Translations under genes and position numbers: made by a program | Source: Sphingobium sp. | Lineage (GTDB): Bacteria; Pseudomonadota; Alphaproteobacteria; Sphingomonadales; Sphingomonadaceae | Assembly: GCA_023266575.1 (NCBI GenBank) | Contig: JAHFPV010000001.1 | Span: 411,152 to 475,151 of the forward strand | Direction of reading: 5' to 3' | DNA: 64,000 nucleotides | The notes under the pieces: model-generated | Database searches by the model: none | The model's input: the letters and a program-made list of their open reading frames with translations, nothing else | Told to the model about the DNA's origin: nothing | Shown: positions 55,373 through 64,000 of the stretch, in pieces | How positions within the stretch are numbered: position 1 is the stretch's first letter | Layout: every line of letters starts with the position of its first letter

Positions 55373-56695
55373 TCAGTCAGGCAGTTGATCGTTCAGCCGC
55401 AAAATTTCACCCGCCAGATAGAGCGAACCGCCGATCAACAGCTTGGGCGCCGGTTCTCCCAACGCCGCAATGGCGCGGATTGCACTGGTCGGTTCGTCAT
55501 GCGCGGTGCAGCCGATGCCCCAGCGCGTCGCGATCGCCGCGAATCGATCAGCCTCATGATGCTCATGCCCCGGCACCGGCAGGGCGTGGATATGCGCGAT
55601 CCGCCCGGCGAAGGGCGACAGGAACGCATCGACATCCTTGTTGGCAAGCATCCCGATCATCAGCTGGAGCTTCTGTCCCTCCAGCCGATCACTCGTGAAG
55701 AAGGCGCTGATCGCCTCACCCGCACCGGCATTATGCCCGCCGTCGAGCCAGGCGGTTGTCGCATCGGGCAGGGGCGCGAGCAGGGGGCCATGGTCGAGCC
55801 GCTGGAGCCGCGCGGGCCAATGCGCCCACAGCGGCGCAGCCTTGAGCGCGGCTTCGGACAACGGCACCGCATTCTGATGCCGCAACATCGCAAAAGCCAG
55901 CGCCGCATTCTGCACCTGATGCGCCCCCGCCAGCCGGGGCAGCGGCGTGTCGAGCCGCCCTTGCTCATCGCGATAATGCAGCCGGTCGCGATAGGCCGCC
56001 GCGTCCCAGCCATCGCCCTGACCGATCCAGCTGGTCCGCGCACGGGCTACTGCGTCCATCATCACCGGAAACAGCGATTCGGCGTAGCGCTGGGTGACCA
56101 GCGGCGCGCCCGGCTTGGCGATCCCTGCCTTCTCCGCCGCAATGGCGGCCAGCGTGTCGCCCAGAAACGCCTGATGGTCGATGCCCAGTTGCGCGATGCC
56201 GCATACCACCGGATTGGCAATGACATTGGTGGCGTCCAGCCGTCCGCCAAGACCAACCTCTATGATGCAGGCATCAGCGGGATGTTCGGCAAAGGCCAGG
56301 AACGCGGCGGCTGTCGTGACCTCAAAGAAACTCGCGTCAACGCCCTCGGCAATATCCAGCACCCGCTCCAGATAGCGCGCTAGCGCATCGTCGCTGATCA
56401 ACTGGCCCGCCACCCGGATACGCTCGTTGAAACGCACCAAATGGGGCGAGGTAAAGACATGGACGCTTTTGCCATCTGCTTCCATCGCCGCGCGCAGGAA
56501 GGCGCAGGTCGAACCCTTGCCGTTGGTCCCCGCGACATGAAACACCGGCGGCAGCGCACGGTGCGGATTGCCCAGCCGGTCCAGCAGCATGGTGATCCGC
56601 TCCAGCCCCAATATGTCGGCGCCGGGGGACAGCGACCACAGCCGGTCGAGTTGCGCCTGCACCGCAGGATGATCCGATACCGCGTGATCGGCCAT
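55373..56695 (-). CDS. folC: Folylpolyglutamate / dihydrofolate synthase
   Basis: 440 residues. FHVAGTNGKGSTCAFLRAAMEADG is the P-loop, VHVFTSPHLVRFNERI the folate region, TAAAFLAFAEHPADACIIEVGLGGRLDATNVI the metal-binding part. It adds glutamates to folates. It is the last gene of the trp-accD-folC block. Confidence 0.95.
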   Translation of the reverse strand: MADHAVSDHPAVQAQLDRLWSLSPGADILGLERITMLLDRLGNPHRALPPVFHVAGTNGKGSTCAFLRAAMEADGKSVHVFTSPHLVRFNERIRVAGQLISDDALARYLERVLDIAEGVDASFFEVTTAAAFLAFAEHPADACIIEVGLGGRLDATNVIANPVVCGIAQLGIDHQAFLGDTLAAIAAEKAGIAKPGAPLVTQRYAESLFPVMMDAVARARTSWIGQGDGWDAAAYRDRLHYRDEQGRLDTPLPRLAGAHQVQNAALAFAMLRHQNAVPLSEAALKAAPLWAHWPARLQRLDHGPLLAPLPDATTAWLDGGHNAGAGEAISAFFTSDRLEGQKLQLMIGMLANKDVDAFLSPFAGRIAHIHALPVPGHEHHEADRFAAIATRWGIGCTAHDEPTSAIRAIAALGEPAPKLLIGGSLYLAGEILRLNDQLPD

Positions 56696-56722
56696 GCGCC
56701 CCGTCCCCCTAAATGCGTGATG

Positions 56723-57574
56723 TCAGGCGGCGGCCCGTGGCGTCAGATAATCGATCACCCGCGCCAGCGTGTCGCGCAATTCGGCGCGATGCACCACCAT
56801 GTCGATCATGCCATGGTCGAGCAGATATTCGGCGCGCTGGAATCCTTCGGGCAGCTTTTCACGGATCGTGCTTTCGATCACCCGCTGTCCGGCAAAGCCG
56901 ATCAGCGCATTGGGCTCGGAAATCTGAATGTCACCCAGCATCGCATAGCTGGCCGTCACGCCGCCGGTGGTCGGATCGGTCAAAACGACGATATAGGGCA
57001 GGCCCGCTGCATGGAGCTTCTGGATCGCCACGGTCGCGCGCGGCATCTGCATGAGGGAAAGGATACCCTCCTGCATCCGCGCGCCGCCCGCCGCGGTGAA
57101 GATGACATAGGGGCATTTATGCGCGATCGCGTCATTGACGCCCTGGATGAAGGCCGCGCCCACGCCCATGCCCATGGACCCGCCCATGAAGGCGAAATTC
57201 TGCACGCCCATCACCAGCGGCACATCGTCGATCGCGCCTCGCGCATTGATCAGCGCGTCATGATCGCCGGTCGCAAGCCGTGCCGCCCTGATCCGGTCAG
57301 GGTAACGCTTGCTGTCGCGGAATTTGAGCGGGTCTTCCTGCACATGCGGGGTCGGCAGCAGGATGAAACCCGCGTCCAGGATATGCTCGAACCGCTCCGA
57401 CGGCCCGATGCGGCCATGATGGTCGCACCGCGGGCAGACGGACAGATTTTCTTCCCATTCCTTGATGAAGATCATCTCCGAACAGGACGGGCATTTGTGC
57501 CACAGCGTCTCGGCGGTTTGCTCCTTCTTGGCGATGAAGGGGATGGCCTTGCGAACGCGGTTTATCCAGCTCAT
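56723..57574 (-). CDS. accD: Acetyl-CoA carboxylase carboxyltransferase subunit beta
   Basis: 283 residues. A four-cysteine zinc ribbon (C28, C31, C47, C50) and the carboxyltransferase core: [38 protein letters not shown] loop and [20 protein letters not shown]. It makes malonyl-CoA with AccA. The ATG at 57574 overlaps the trpA stop (ATGA). Confidence 0.96.
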   Translation of the reverse strand: MSWINRVRKAIPFIAKKEQTAETLWHKCPSCSEMIFIKEWEENLSVCPRCDHHGRIGPSERFEHILDAGFILLPTPHVQEDPLKFRDSKRYPDRIRAARLATGDHDALINARGAIDDVPLVMGVQNFAFMGGSMGMGVGAAFIQGVNDAIAHKCPYVIFTAAGGARMQEGILSLMQMPRATVAIQKLHAAGLPYIVVLTDPTTGGVTASYAMLGDIQISEPNALIGFAGQRVIESTIREKLPEGFQRAEYLLDHGMIDMVVHRAELRDTLARVIDYLTPRAAA

Positions 57575-58389
57575 GCGGCGGTTTCCCGTGAATGGACGGT
57601 GAGCGCACCGCTCAGGGCGGCGACGAATTGCTGGACGAAGGGCGCGGCGGCATCGCCATGCGACCCGACCAGATCGACGATCGCGGAACCAACGACGACG
57701 CCATCGGCAATGCGCCCGATCGCGGCGGCCTGTTCGGGCGTGCGAACGCCAAAGCCGACTGCGATGGGCAGGTCGGTTGCGGCCTTCAGCTTCTGGACCG
57801 CCAGTTCGATATTGGCCTGCGCGGCCTGCTGCTTGCCGGTGATCCCGGCGACCGAGACATAATAAAGGAAACCGGTCGCGCCATTCAGCACGGTCGGCAG
57901 ACGGGAGGCGTCGGTCGTCGGTGTAGCGAGGCGAATGAGGTGAACGCCGGCGCCACGTAGCGCCGGGCCAAGCTCGGCATCTTCCTCCGGCGGCACGTCG
58001 ACGCAGATGACGCCATCGACGCCTGCCGCCTTGCACTGGTCGGCAAACCAGTCGGACCCGCGCACCAGCATCGGATTGGCATAGCCCATCAGCACCAGTG
58101 GCGTGTCAGGGTGGCGGGCGCGGAAATCGGTGGCAATCGCAAAGATATGCGCGGTTTTCGTGCCGGACCCCAGACTGCGCAGATTGGCCAGTTCGATCGC
58201 GGGACCATCGGCCATCGGATCGGTAAAGGGCATCCCCAGCTCGATAATGTCCGCGCCACCTTCAACCAGCGCGTCGAGAATGGCGGGGGTTGCCGCGACG
58301 GTCGGATCACCGGCGGTGACGAAAGTGATCAACGCCGCGCGGCCCTGCGCCTTGCAGGCCGCGAAGCGGGTGGCCATCCGGTCAGTCAT
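57571..58389 (-). CDS. trpA: Tryptophan synthase alpha subunit
   Basis: 272 residues. [41 protein letters not shown] with the catalytic Glu and Asp, and [28 protein letters not shown]. It cleaves indole-glycerol phosphate. It overlaps accD and the DUF559 gene by four bases each. Confidence 0.96.
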   Translation of the reverse strand: MTDRMATRFAACKAQGRAALITFVTAGDPTVAATPAILDALVEGGADIIELGMPFTDPMADGPAIELANLRSLGSGTKTAHIFAIATDFRARHPDTPLVLMGYANPMLVRGSDWFADQCKAAGVDGVICVDVPPEEDAELGPALRGAGVHLIRLATPTTDASRLPTVLNGATGFLYYVSVAGITGKQQAAQANIELAVQKLKAATDLPIAVGFGVRTPEQAAAIGRIADGVVVGSAIVDLVGSHGDAAAPFVQQFVAALSGALTVHSRETAA

Positions 58390-58766
58390 GCCCTCTCCCC
58401 TTCAGGGCAGAGGGTTGGGAGAGGGGCAAGGCCTGCCGTCTCCAAAATGCGCATAAGGACAGATTCCATGTTGGTCATCACATCTTGGTTCGTAAATCGC
58501 AGCACCCGATAGCCGCATTCGCGGAGAAAGGCACTGCGCCTTTCATCGTAAATTTCCTGATGCCCATGACTGTCTCCATCAATTTCGACCACCAGCATCG
58601 GATTTCTCACCGCAAAATCGACGATGAAGGGACCAATCACTTTTTGCCGTCGAAATTTCAGTCCGCCCAATCGTTCAGCCCGTAGTGCGAGCCACAGTCG
58701 CTGTTCCGGTTCAGTGGGCGCTTTGCGCATGGTGCGGGCGTGCGCCGTCAGGACAGGGTCACGCAT
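58386..58766 (-). CDS. DUF559 (Vsr-like) endonuclease-domain protein inserted between trpA and trpB
   Basis: 126 residues. A PD-(D/E)xK-like core: EQRLWLALRAERLGGLKFRRQKVIGPFIVDFAV, MLVVEIDGDSHGHQE and ECGYRVLRFTNQDV. The acidic and Glu/Lys residues look intact. The family is related to very-short-patch repair nucleases. Both ends of the gene carry a 37-bp repeat, in opposite orientation (58390-58426 and 58770-58806); the first overlaps the coding 3' end. The trp operon is otherwise contiguous, so this is probably an inserted cassette. Confidence 0.85.
   Translation of the reverse strand: MRDPVLTAHARTMRKAPTEPEQRLWLALRAERLGGLKFRRQKVIGPFIVDFAVRNPMLVVEIDGDSHGHQEIYDERRSAFLRECGYRVLRFTNQDVMTNMESVLMRILETAGLAPLPTLCPEGERA
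58390..58426. repeat. 37-bp repeat, copy A (3' side of the DUF559 gene)
   Basis: A palindrome-rich CCCTCTCCCC element. It matches the reverse complement of copy B with six mismatches. It lies inside the coding 3' end of the DUF559 gene. Confidence 0.7.
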
Positions 58767-58769
58767 ATT

Positions 58770-58806
58770 CCCCCCTCCCGACCCTCCCCCCTAAAGGGGA
58801 GAGGGC
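58770..58806. repeat. 37-bp repeat, copy B (5' side of the DUF559 gene)
   Basis: Opposite orientation to copy A. The two bracket the DUF559 gene and are close to the trpB stop. Confidence 0.7.
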
Positions 58807-58826
58807 TTTGGAAGAGCGGCGGTTAT

Positions 58827-60068
58827 TCACATCTCGGCTCCCAGCGCATCGGCGACGGTGAAAATATCCTTGTCCCCACGGCCAGACAGGTTGACGACGA
58901 TGATCTTGTCCGCATCCATCGTCGGCGCAACCTGCTCCGCAGCGGCAATGGCATGGGCGGATTCAAGGGCAGGAATAATCCCCTCCAGCGCGGACAGTTT
59001 CTGGAAACTGGCCAGCGCTTCATCGTCGGTGATCGGCATATATTGCACCCGGCCGATTTCATGCAGCCAGCTATGCTCCGGCCCGATGCCCGGATAATCC
59101 AGTCCCGCCGAAATGCTGTGCGCCTCGGTAATCTGGCCGTCCTCATCCTGAAGCAGATAGGTGCGGTTGCCGTGCAAAATGCCCGACGCGCCGCCCGCCA
59201 GCGACGCCGCGTGCTTGCCGGTCAGCCCTTCGCCCGCCGCTTCGACGCCGATCATCGCGACGTCCGTGTCGTCCAGAAACGGGTGGAACATGCCGATGGC
59301 ATTGGAGCCGCCGCCGACCGGCGCGATGAGCATATCGGGCAGCCGCCCTTCAGCCTCCATCATCTGGGTCTTGATTTCCTTGCCGATGATCGACTGAAAA
59401 TCGCGCACCAGTTCGGGGTAGGGGTGCGGGCCTGCCGCCGTGCCGATGATATAGAATGTGTCATGCACGTTCGACACCCAGTGGCGCAGCGCATCGTTCA
59501 TCGAATCTTTCAGCGTTGCCGAGCCGGACGTCACCGGAATGACCTCCGCCCCCAGCAGCTTCATGCGGAACACATTGGGCTTCTGCCGTTCGACATCCTT
59601 GGCGCCCATGAAAATCTTGCATTCCATGCCGAACAAGGCGGCGACAGTGGCGGTCGCGACGCCATGCTGGCCAGCGCCAGTCTCCGCGATCACCTTCTTC
59701 TTGCCCATGCGGCGGGCGAGCAGCGCCTGCCCGATGCAATTGTTGATCTTGTGCGCGCCGGTATGGTTCAACTCCTCGCGCTTGAGGTAGATCTTGGCGC
59801 CCTTGCCCGCTGGCGCGCCCTCGCGCAGCGCCTGCGTCAGCCGCGCCGCATAATATAGCGGGTTGGGGCGGCCGACATATTGCTTGAGGAGATAATCATA
59901 TTCCTCCTCAAACGCCGGATCGTCCTTCGCCGCGCGATAGACTTTTTCCAGTTCCAGGATCAGCGGCATCAATGTTTCGGCGACATAGCGGCCGCCAAAC
60001 TGGCCGAAATGGCCACTGGCGTCCGGCTGGCTGCGCAGGCTGTTGGGCAAGCTAATGGTGTCGGTCAT
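58827..60068 (-). CDS. trpB: Tryptophan synthase beta subunit
   Basis: 413 residues. [38 protein letters not shown] with the PLP lysine, [18 protein letters not shown] and [10 protein letters not shown]. It joins indole and serine. It begins 60 bases after the DUF559 flank. Confidence 0.97.
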   Translation of the reverse strand: MTDTISLPNSLRSQPDASGHFGQFGGRYVAETLMPLILELEKVYRAAKDDPAFEEEYDYLLKQYVGRPNPLYYAARLTQALREGAPAGKGAKIYLKREELNHTGAHKINNCIGQALLARRMGKKKVIAETGAGQHGVATATVAALFGMECKIFMGAKDVERQKPNVFRMKLLGAEVIPVTSGSATLKDSMNDALRHWVSNVHDTFYIIGTAAGPHPYPELVRDFQSIIGKEIKTQMMEAEGRLPDMLIAPVGGGSNAIGMFHPFLDDTDVAMIGVEAAGEGLTGKHAASLAGGASGILHGNRTYLLQDEDGQITEAHSISAGLDYPGIGPEHSWLHEIGRVQYMPITDDEALASFQKLSALEGIIPALESAHAIAAAEQVAPTMDADKIIVVNLSGRGDKDIFTVADALGAEM

Positions 60069-60167
60069 GATCGTTTCAGTCTCTTGGGTCTAAATGGGCG
60101 TTCGCTTCGGATGGGGGAAGCGATCAGCGCCATCGTGTCCCGATGCGCGCGACAAGGGCGGGCGGCG

Positions 60168-60812
60168 TCAACATTGCGAAACCGCTTTGCAGAAGGTGAT
60201 GATCTTGTCCATATCCTTGATGCCCGGCGCGCTTTCCACGCCCGACGAAACGTCGATCAGTGGCGCGCCGGTGATGCGGACAGCCTCGGCGACATTGTCC
60301 ACCGACAGGCCACCCGAAAGACCCCATGGTCCCGGCACCGCCACGCCGCGCAGCAGCGTCCAGTCGAACCGCAGCCCCATGCCGCCGGGCAATGCCGCGC
60401 CATCGGGCGTCTTGGCGTCGAACAGAAGCAGATCGACCGCGCCGGCATAGGCGCTGGCGGCGTCGATGTCCGCGCGGGTCTTGACCGAAATCGCCTTCCA
60501 CACCGACAGGCCGAAACGATGGCGAATGGCGGCAGCCCGTTGCAGGCTTTCCTTGCCATGGAGTTGCAGCGCGGTCAGCGCACCGGTTGCGACCAGTTCG
60601 TCCAGCATCTCGTCGGTTGGATCGACCACCACGCCGACCCGCTCGACATGAGCGGGGGCGATGGCGGCCAGCGCCCTGATCTGATCGGCATCGACATGGC
60701 GCGGGCTTTTGGGAAAATGGACAAAGCCGATATGGCTCGCCCCCGCACGCACGGCGGCACCCACCGTGTCGGCGGTCGAAAGGCCGCAAATCTTGATCGC
60801 GAGTCGGGACAT
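60168..60812 (-). CDS. trpF: Phosphoribosylanthranilate isomerase
   Basis: 214 residues. KICGLSTADTVGAAVRAGASHIGFVHFPKSPRHV, VGVVVDPTDEMLDELVATGALTALQLHG and the C-terminal LSGGLSVDNVAEAV and VDVSSGVESAPG-like end. I chose the ATG at 60812 because the family starts here; a GTG at 60848 would overlap the acyltransferase. Confidence 0.95.
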   Translation of the reverse strand: MSRLAIKICGLSTADTVGAAVRAGASHIGFVHFPKSPRHVDADQIRALAAIAPAHVERVGVVVDPTDEMLDELVATGALTALQLHGKESLQRAAAIRHRFGLSVWKAISVKTRADIDAASAYAGAVDLLLFDAKTPDGAALPGGMGLRFDWTLLRGVAVPGPWGLSGGLSVDNVAEAVRITGAPLIDVSSGVESAPGIKDMDKIITFCKAVSQC

Positions 60813-60844
60813 GGCAGAGGCTTTAGCCGCGATACCGCGCGAAG

Positions 60845-61738
60845 TCACATGACCGGAGGGGCATTGGCAGGCAGAATCGGGGGCATGTGGCCCGGCTGGG
60901 TCAGGTCCATATCATGCAGGGCCAGCCACTGGTCGGCATGGTCGATGCAGGCCTGCCCCAGAAACCGGTCGAGCGTCGCGACTATGTCTGCGTCACTGTC
61001 GATGCGCGGATCGAGCGGCGGATGCCAGTGCAGGTCGAAATGGGGGCCATCGGTGCGGGCGAGATAGAAGGGCAGGAATTTTGCCCCCACCTTGCGCGCC
61101 AGCCGCAGCGCGACCGACAGATTTCCCGACGGCGCAAGAGCGCGCCCAAAGGTCGGGAACCAGACCTGAAGCTCGCGCCGTTCGTCCACCAAGATATAGA
61201 GCGTCGCCCGGTCCTTCTGGGTCAGATGCTTGAACACGCCCCGCGCCGCGCCTTCGCCGCTGATCGCTTCCCCCATATAGCTTTGCCGCGCTTTCTTTAG
61301 CAGGGCGGCCTGCGCCGGATTGTCCGGCGGATCATAGATGCCCAGCCCCGGCCGGTCGGTCGACGCCTTGATATGGGCGGCCAGCAAATCCCAATTGCCG
61401 GTATGGACCGTCAGGCTGATCATCGGTCCCGGCCCATCCAGCACGGCCTGATACCCCGCCCGGTCGATGACGTTCACATGTCGCTCGTTCACCAGCCGGT
61501 CGATGTTGGCCAGTTCGCCCAGCGTCCGCCCGATGTTGAACCAGCGCTGCGTCAACATCGCCTCCCGCTCCGCTTGCGGAAGGTCCGGGCGCAGGATCGC
61601 CAGATTGGCGCGGGCGCGGGAGTCACGCATCTTCATGCGCGGGCGGGCAAAGGTGACAGACAGCCAGCCACCCAGCCAGGAGGCGATGCTTGCGGGCAAA
61701 AGCCGCAGCAGGGCGAAGAGAAAGGGGTTGGAGAGCAT
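60845..61738 (-). CDS. LpxL/HtrB-family acyltransferase
   Basis: 297 residues. N-terminal membrane anchor, the HX4D catalytic motif (H112 in VHTGNWD, D117), ATLYILVDERRELQVWFPTFGR and GAKFLPFYLARTDGPHFDLHWHPPL. In most bacteria it acylates lipid A precursors. Sphingomonads are known for glycosphingolipids replacing LPS, so the substrate here is an open question. Divergent from the GT21 gene. Confidence 0.85.
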   Translation of the reverse strand: MLSNPFLFALLRLLPASIASWLGGWLSVTFARPRMKMRDSRARANLAILRPDLPQAEREAMLTQRWFNIGRTLGELANIDRLVNERHVNVIDRAGYQAVLDGPGPMISLTVHTGNWDLLAAHIKASTDRPGLGIYDPPDNPAQAALLKKARQSYMGEAISGEGAARGVFKHLTQKDRATLYILVDERRELQVWFPTFGRALAPSGNLSVALRLARKVGAKFLPFYLARTDGPHFDLHWHPPLDPRIDSDADIVATLDRFLGQACIDHADQWLALHDMDLTQPGHMPPILPANAPPVM

Positions 61739-61791
61739 AGGGATAGCGTCATACAGAAGCGACCGAGACGGTAAAGGGGGGCTGGCGTAAC

Positions 61792-62925
61792 ATGCTGTGG
61801 CTATGGATATTGCTTCAGGGGCTGAGCCTGCTGGGCGTCGTCAATTACTGGCGCCACCTGCCGACGGACCGCAAGATCGAGACGCCAGACGGCGTAGTCA
61901 TGCTGCTGTCGGTACGCGACGATTGGGACGGCGGGCCGGAGCTGATCGCTCGACTGAAAGCCCAGACAGCGCGCTTTCGCCTGCTGATTGCCACATCGGG
62001 TGCGTGCGCCGCTGCCGATGCGCTGGCTGCGCGCGAAGGCGATTGGGTGCAGGTCGTCCATGCCGGGAAAGCCAGCGACGAAGGCCAGAAAGTCCACAAG
62101 CTGCGCGCGGCGCTGCGGGCATTGCGAGCGGACGATCGCTATGTCCTGTTCATTGACGCCGATATCGAACCGCCCACCCGGCTGGTCGGGCGGCTGCTGT
62201 TTCCGCTGGTCCGGGGCAAGGCTGACATCGTTACCGGCTACCGAATGCTCTTGCCCGAACGCGGGCCGATGCTGGCGCTGGTCGGCGCGGTCGAGATGCA
62301 GCTGGCGACACTACCCCGCTTCGCCAGTGCGACCATGCCATGGGGCGGCGCGATGGCCGTGACGCGGGAGGTGGCCGACCGGCTGGACCTCGACCGGGCG
62401 ATGGCGGGGCGACTGTCCGATGACATGGCGATCGGCCTGGCGGGCTGGCGCACGAAAATGCGGTTGCGACCGGTGCGCGACCTGCTCGTCGCCAGCCCAT
62501 TGGAGGGGAGCGCGACGCAGGTATTGGGCTTTGGCGTCAGGCAATATCGGCATATCATCACGAACAGCCCCGGCATGTGGGCGCTGGCGACTGTGGTGGT
62601 GGCGGTGCAGGCAGCGGCGTGGGGTTGGGCTTTGGTCTGGGGTGGCTGGGCGATGATCGCGATCGGCTATGGCGCGGCATGGGGCCGGGTGCTGGCGCGA
62701 CGGGCGATCCTCGCCAGCGTGCTGGAGCCGGAGCAGGCCAGCCGCGCGCGTCGGTCGCTCTGGTGGGATTGTGTCGCGCCCTTCGCGGTCACCTGGGCGC
62801 ATCTGATTGTACAACTCGCCGCCGCGTCATCATCGCGCATCCGCTGGGGCGGCTGGGATTATTGGGTCAGGCAGGGACTGGTCGTGCGGATGAAGCGGGT
62901 GGATCAAAAACCTGCCGGGAATTGA
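61792..62925 (+). CDS. GT21-like ceramide glucosyltransferase
   Basis: 377 residues. One N-terminal membrane segment, the GT-A acidic motifs (SVRDDWDGG, FIDADIEPP, LSDDMAIG), a (Q/R)xxRW-like motif seen as QYRHI, and two to three C-terminal membrane segments. The fold matches ceramide glucosyltransferase (GT21), which would glycosylate the sphingolipids of this group. Divergent from the LpxL-like gene. The 3' end overlaps the DUF952 gene by 22 bases convergently. Confidence 0.85.
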   Translation: MLWLWILLQGLSLLGVVNYWRHLPTDRKIETPDGVVMLLSVRDDWDGGPELIARLKAQTARFRLLIATSGACAAADALAAREGDWVQVVHAGKASDEGQKVHKLRAALRALRADDRYVLFIDADIEPPTRLVGRLLFPLVRGKADIVTGYRMLLPERGPMLALVGAVEMQLATLPRFASATMPWGGAMAVTREVADRLDLDRAMAGRLSDDMAIGLAGWRTKMRLRPVRDLLVASPLEGSATQVLGFGVRQYRHIITNSPGMWALATVVVAVQAAAWGWALVWGGWAMIAIGYGAAWGRVLARRAILASVLEPEQASRARRSLWWDCVAPFAVTWAHLIVQLAAASSSRIRWGGWDYWVRQGLVVRMKRVDQKPAGN

Positions 62926-63251
62926 TGCAGCCCATCATCGCCGATCCGCAGCACGACCTTGCCCGCAACTGCACTCAAGGGCAGGTCGCCATAGAGATGC
63001 GGGAACAAGGCACCGCCGCGCGATTCTTCCCATTTGATGGCCTCGCCAAATGGCGCGAGATCGACCATCAGCATCACCAGCCGGTCCTGCCCGGCAAAAT
63101 GCTTCGCTGCCGTCTCTGCCGCCTGATCGCGGGTCGACATATGGATATAGCCGTCGGCTAGATCGACCGGCGCGCCCGCAAACACGCCGTCGGCCTTCAA
63201 CTGCGCATATTGGTCCGCCGTCAATATCTTGTAGGCAAACAGGTCACTCAT
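62904..63251 (-). CDS. DUF952 family protein
   Basis: 115 residues. FAYKILTADQYAQLKADGVFAGAPVDLADGYIHMSTRDQAAETAAKHFAG and VMLMVDLAPFGEAIKWEESRGGALFPHLYGDLPLSAV are typical. Function unknown; it resembles ADP-ribosyl-transfer folds. It overlaps gyrA by four bases (ATGA). Confidence 0.9.
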   Translation of the reverse strand: MSDLFAYKILTADQYAQLKADGVFAGAPVDLADGYIHMSTRDQAAETAAKHFAGQDRLVMLMVDLAPFGEAIKWEESRGGALFPHLYGDLPLSAVAGKVVLRIGDDGLHQFPAGF

Positions 63252-64000
63252 GCCTCGACGGCCGCTTCGGTCTCGCCCTCGTCGCTTTCCTCGATCCGCG
63301 CGGCGCTGACGACATGCTCGTCCTTGGCCACGTCGAACAGGCGCACGCCCGCCGAATTGCGGCCGATGACGCGCAGGCTGTCGAGACCCATGCGGATCAG
63401 CTTGGCCTGATCGGTCACCAGCATCAACTGGTCGCCATGGGTTGCGGCGAAGCTGCCGACGACAGGGCCATTGCGACCGATATTGTCGATATTGGTGATG
63501 CCCTGGCCACCGCGCCCGGTGCGACGATAATCATAGGCCGACGACAATTTGCCATAGCCATTGGCGCAGACGGTCAGGATGAACTGCTCATGCTCGCGCA
63601 TATGGGCGAACATCGCCTGATCGGCCATTTCGCCTTCCTTTTCCGGCTTCCACGGGGCGAAGCGCAGATATTCCTCGCGCTGCTCCTGATTGGCCCCCGA
63701 ACGATGCAGGATGGACAGCGAAATAACCTCATCGTCGCTCTTGAGCGTCATGCCGCGCACGCCGGTCGATGTGCGGCTCTGGAACTCGCGCACATCGGTC
63801 GCGGCAAAGCGGATCGCCTTGCCCTGCCGGGTGGCAAGCAGCACGTCATCCTCTTCGGTCAGCAGCGCCACGCCGATCAGCCGGTCCTCGCTGCCTTCGT
63901 CAAAACGCATCGCCAGCTTGCCGTTGCTCGGTACATTGGCGAAGGCGTCCATGCTGTTGCGGCGCACGGTGCCGTTCGCGGTCGCGAACATGACGTGCAG
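63248..64000 (-). CDS. gyrA: DNA gyrase subunit A, C-terminal part (5' end outside the window)
   Basis: About 250 residues of the C-terminal beta-pinwheel: repeated blades with FATANGTVRRNSMDAFANV, LLATRQGKAIRFAATDVREFQ, VCANGYGKLSSAYDYRRTGRGGQGITNI and LVTDQAKLIRMGLDSLRVIGRNSAGVRLFDV. The canonical QRRGGKG box is not in the visible part; YRRTGRGGQG is a degenerate form. The tail is acidic (EESDEGETEAAVEA). Its start lies beyond base 64000. Confidence 0.95.
   Translation of the reverse strand: MHVMFATANGTVRRNSMDAFANVPSNGKLAMRFDEGSEDRLIGVALLTEEDDVLLATRQGKAIRFAATDVREFQSRTSTGVRGMTLKSDDEVISLSILHRSGANQEQREEYLRFAPWKPEKEGEMADQAMFAHMREHEQFILTVCANGYGKLSSAYDYRRTGRGGQGITNIDNIGRNGPVVGSFAATHGDQLMLVTDQAKLIRMGLDSLRVIGRNSAGVRLFDVAKDEHVVSAARIEESDEGETEAAVEA

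Noticed and set aside
1..64000. CRISPR arrays, rRNA operons, complete insertion sequences
   Set aside because: No regularly spaced short repeats, no rRNA sequence and no transposase gene were seen.

Overview
The window looks like part of the chromosome of a sphingomonad (order Sphingomonadales, Alphaproteobacteria). The basis is high GC, the alphaproteobacterial Fo gene set (a, c, b-prime, b), the order aroA-cmk-rpsA-ihfB, the order trpF-trpB-trpA-accD-folC, a TIGR02300/FYDLN protein, SapC, a DUF6628 protein, and a GT21 ceramide-glucosyltransferase-like enzyme (sphingomonads carry glycosphingolipids). Most of the window is ordinary housekeeping DNA with tight ATGA overlaps between genes.

The unusual part is 1-16.2 kb. 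It starts inside the gene of a giant, probably exported protein (at least 2438 aa: GxSxG motif, HExxH motif, seven Ig/cadherin-like repeats, PKD, cohesin-like and dockerin-like segments). A DUF3467 protein, a GAF-membrane-HlyD fusion, a PqqD-like/site-2-protease/HlyD-like fusion and a shortened SecA paralogue follow on the same strand. A TolC-type outer-membrane channel and another HlyD-type adaptor face them on the other strand. No ABC exporter and no RTX repeats are visible. I infer an envelope-spanning export machine that replaces the type I ABC motor with a SecA-like ATPase and dedicates itself to the giant protein. This is the best candidate for an undescribed system in the window.

From 16.2 to 16.9 kb there is tRNA-Glu and a small RNA gene with its own promoter, anti-Shine-Dalgarno CTCCTCCC motif and intrinsic terminator (suhB/alpha-r8-like). 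From 16.9 to 26.2 kb lie SapC, an FAD-linked oxidoreductase, an unknown small protein, an RhlE-type helicase, RadC, and a YdbH-YnbE-YdbL envelope lipid-transport operon. From 26.3 to 29 kb is the ATP synthase Fo operon. From 29.3 to 38.9 kb are uvrC, recO, leuB, a frameshifted hemerythrin-like gene, a threonine-dehydratase-like gene, metZ, apaG, a LysR regulator and a KefB-like antiporter.

A small AT-richer patch at 39.1-39.9 kb next to tRNA-Leu carries a PIN-domain protein and a coupled partner. From 40.1 to 44.7 kb run ihfB, rpsA, cmk, a small membrane protein and aroA. Two identical tRNA-Ala genes, a GAF protein and a Cache protein follow; the Cache gene sits between the real 3' end of the uvrD/pcrA gene and a decayed second copy of that end. 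From 49.3 to 55.3 kb are a GFA protein, a proline-rich exported protein, an Rrf2 regulator divergent from a globin with a shared 24-bp dyad, rsmD, rluB, a receiver-domain protein, an AmpG-like MFS carrier and DUF6628. From 55.4 to 60.8 kb is the folC-accD-trpA-(DUF559)-trpB-trpF block; the DUF559 gene is bracketed by inverted 37-bp repeats. The window ends with an LpxL-like acyltransferase, the GT21 enzyme, a DUF952 protein and the 3' part of gyrA.
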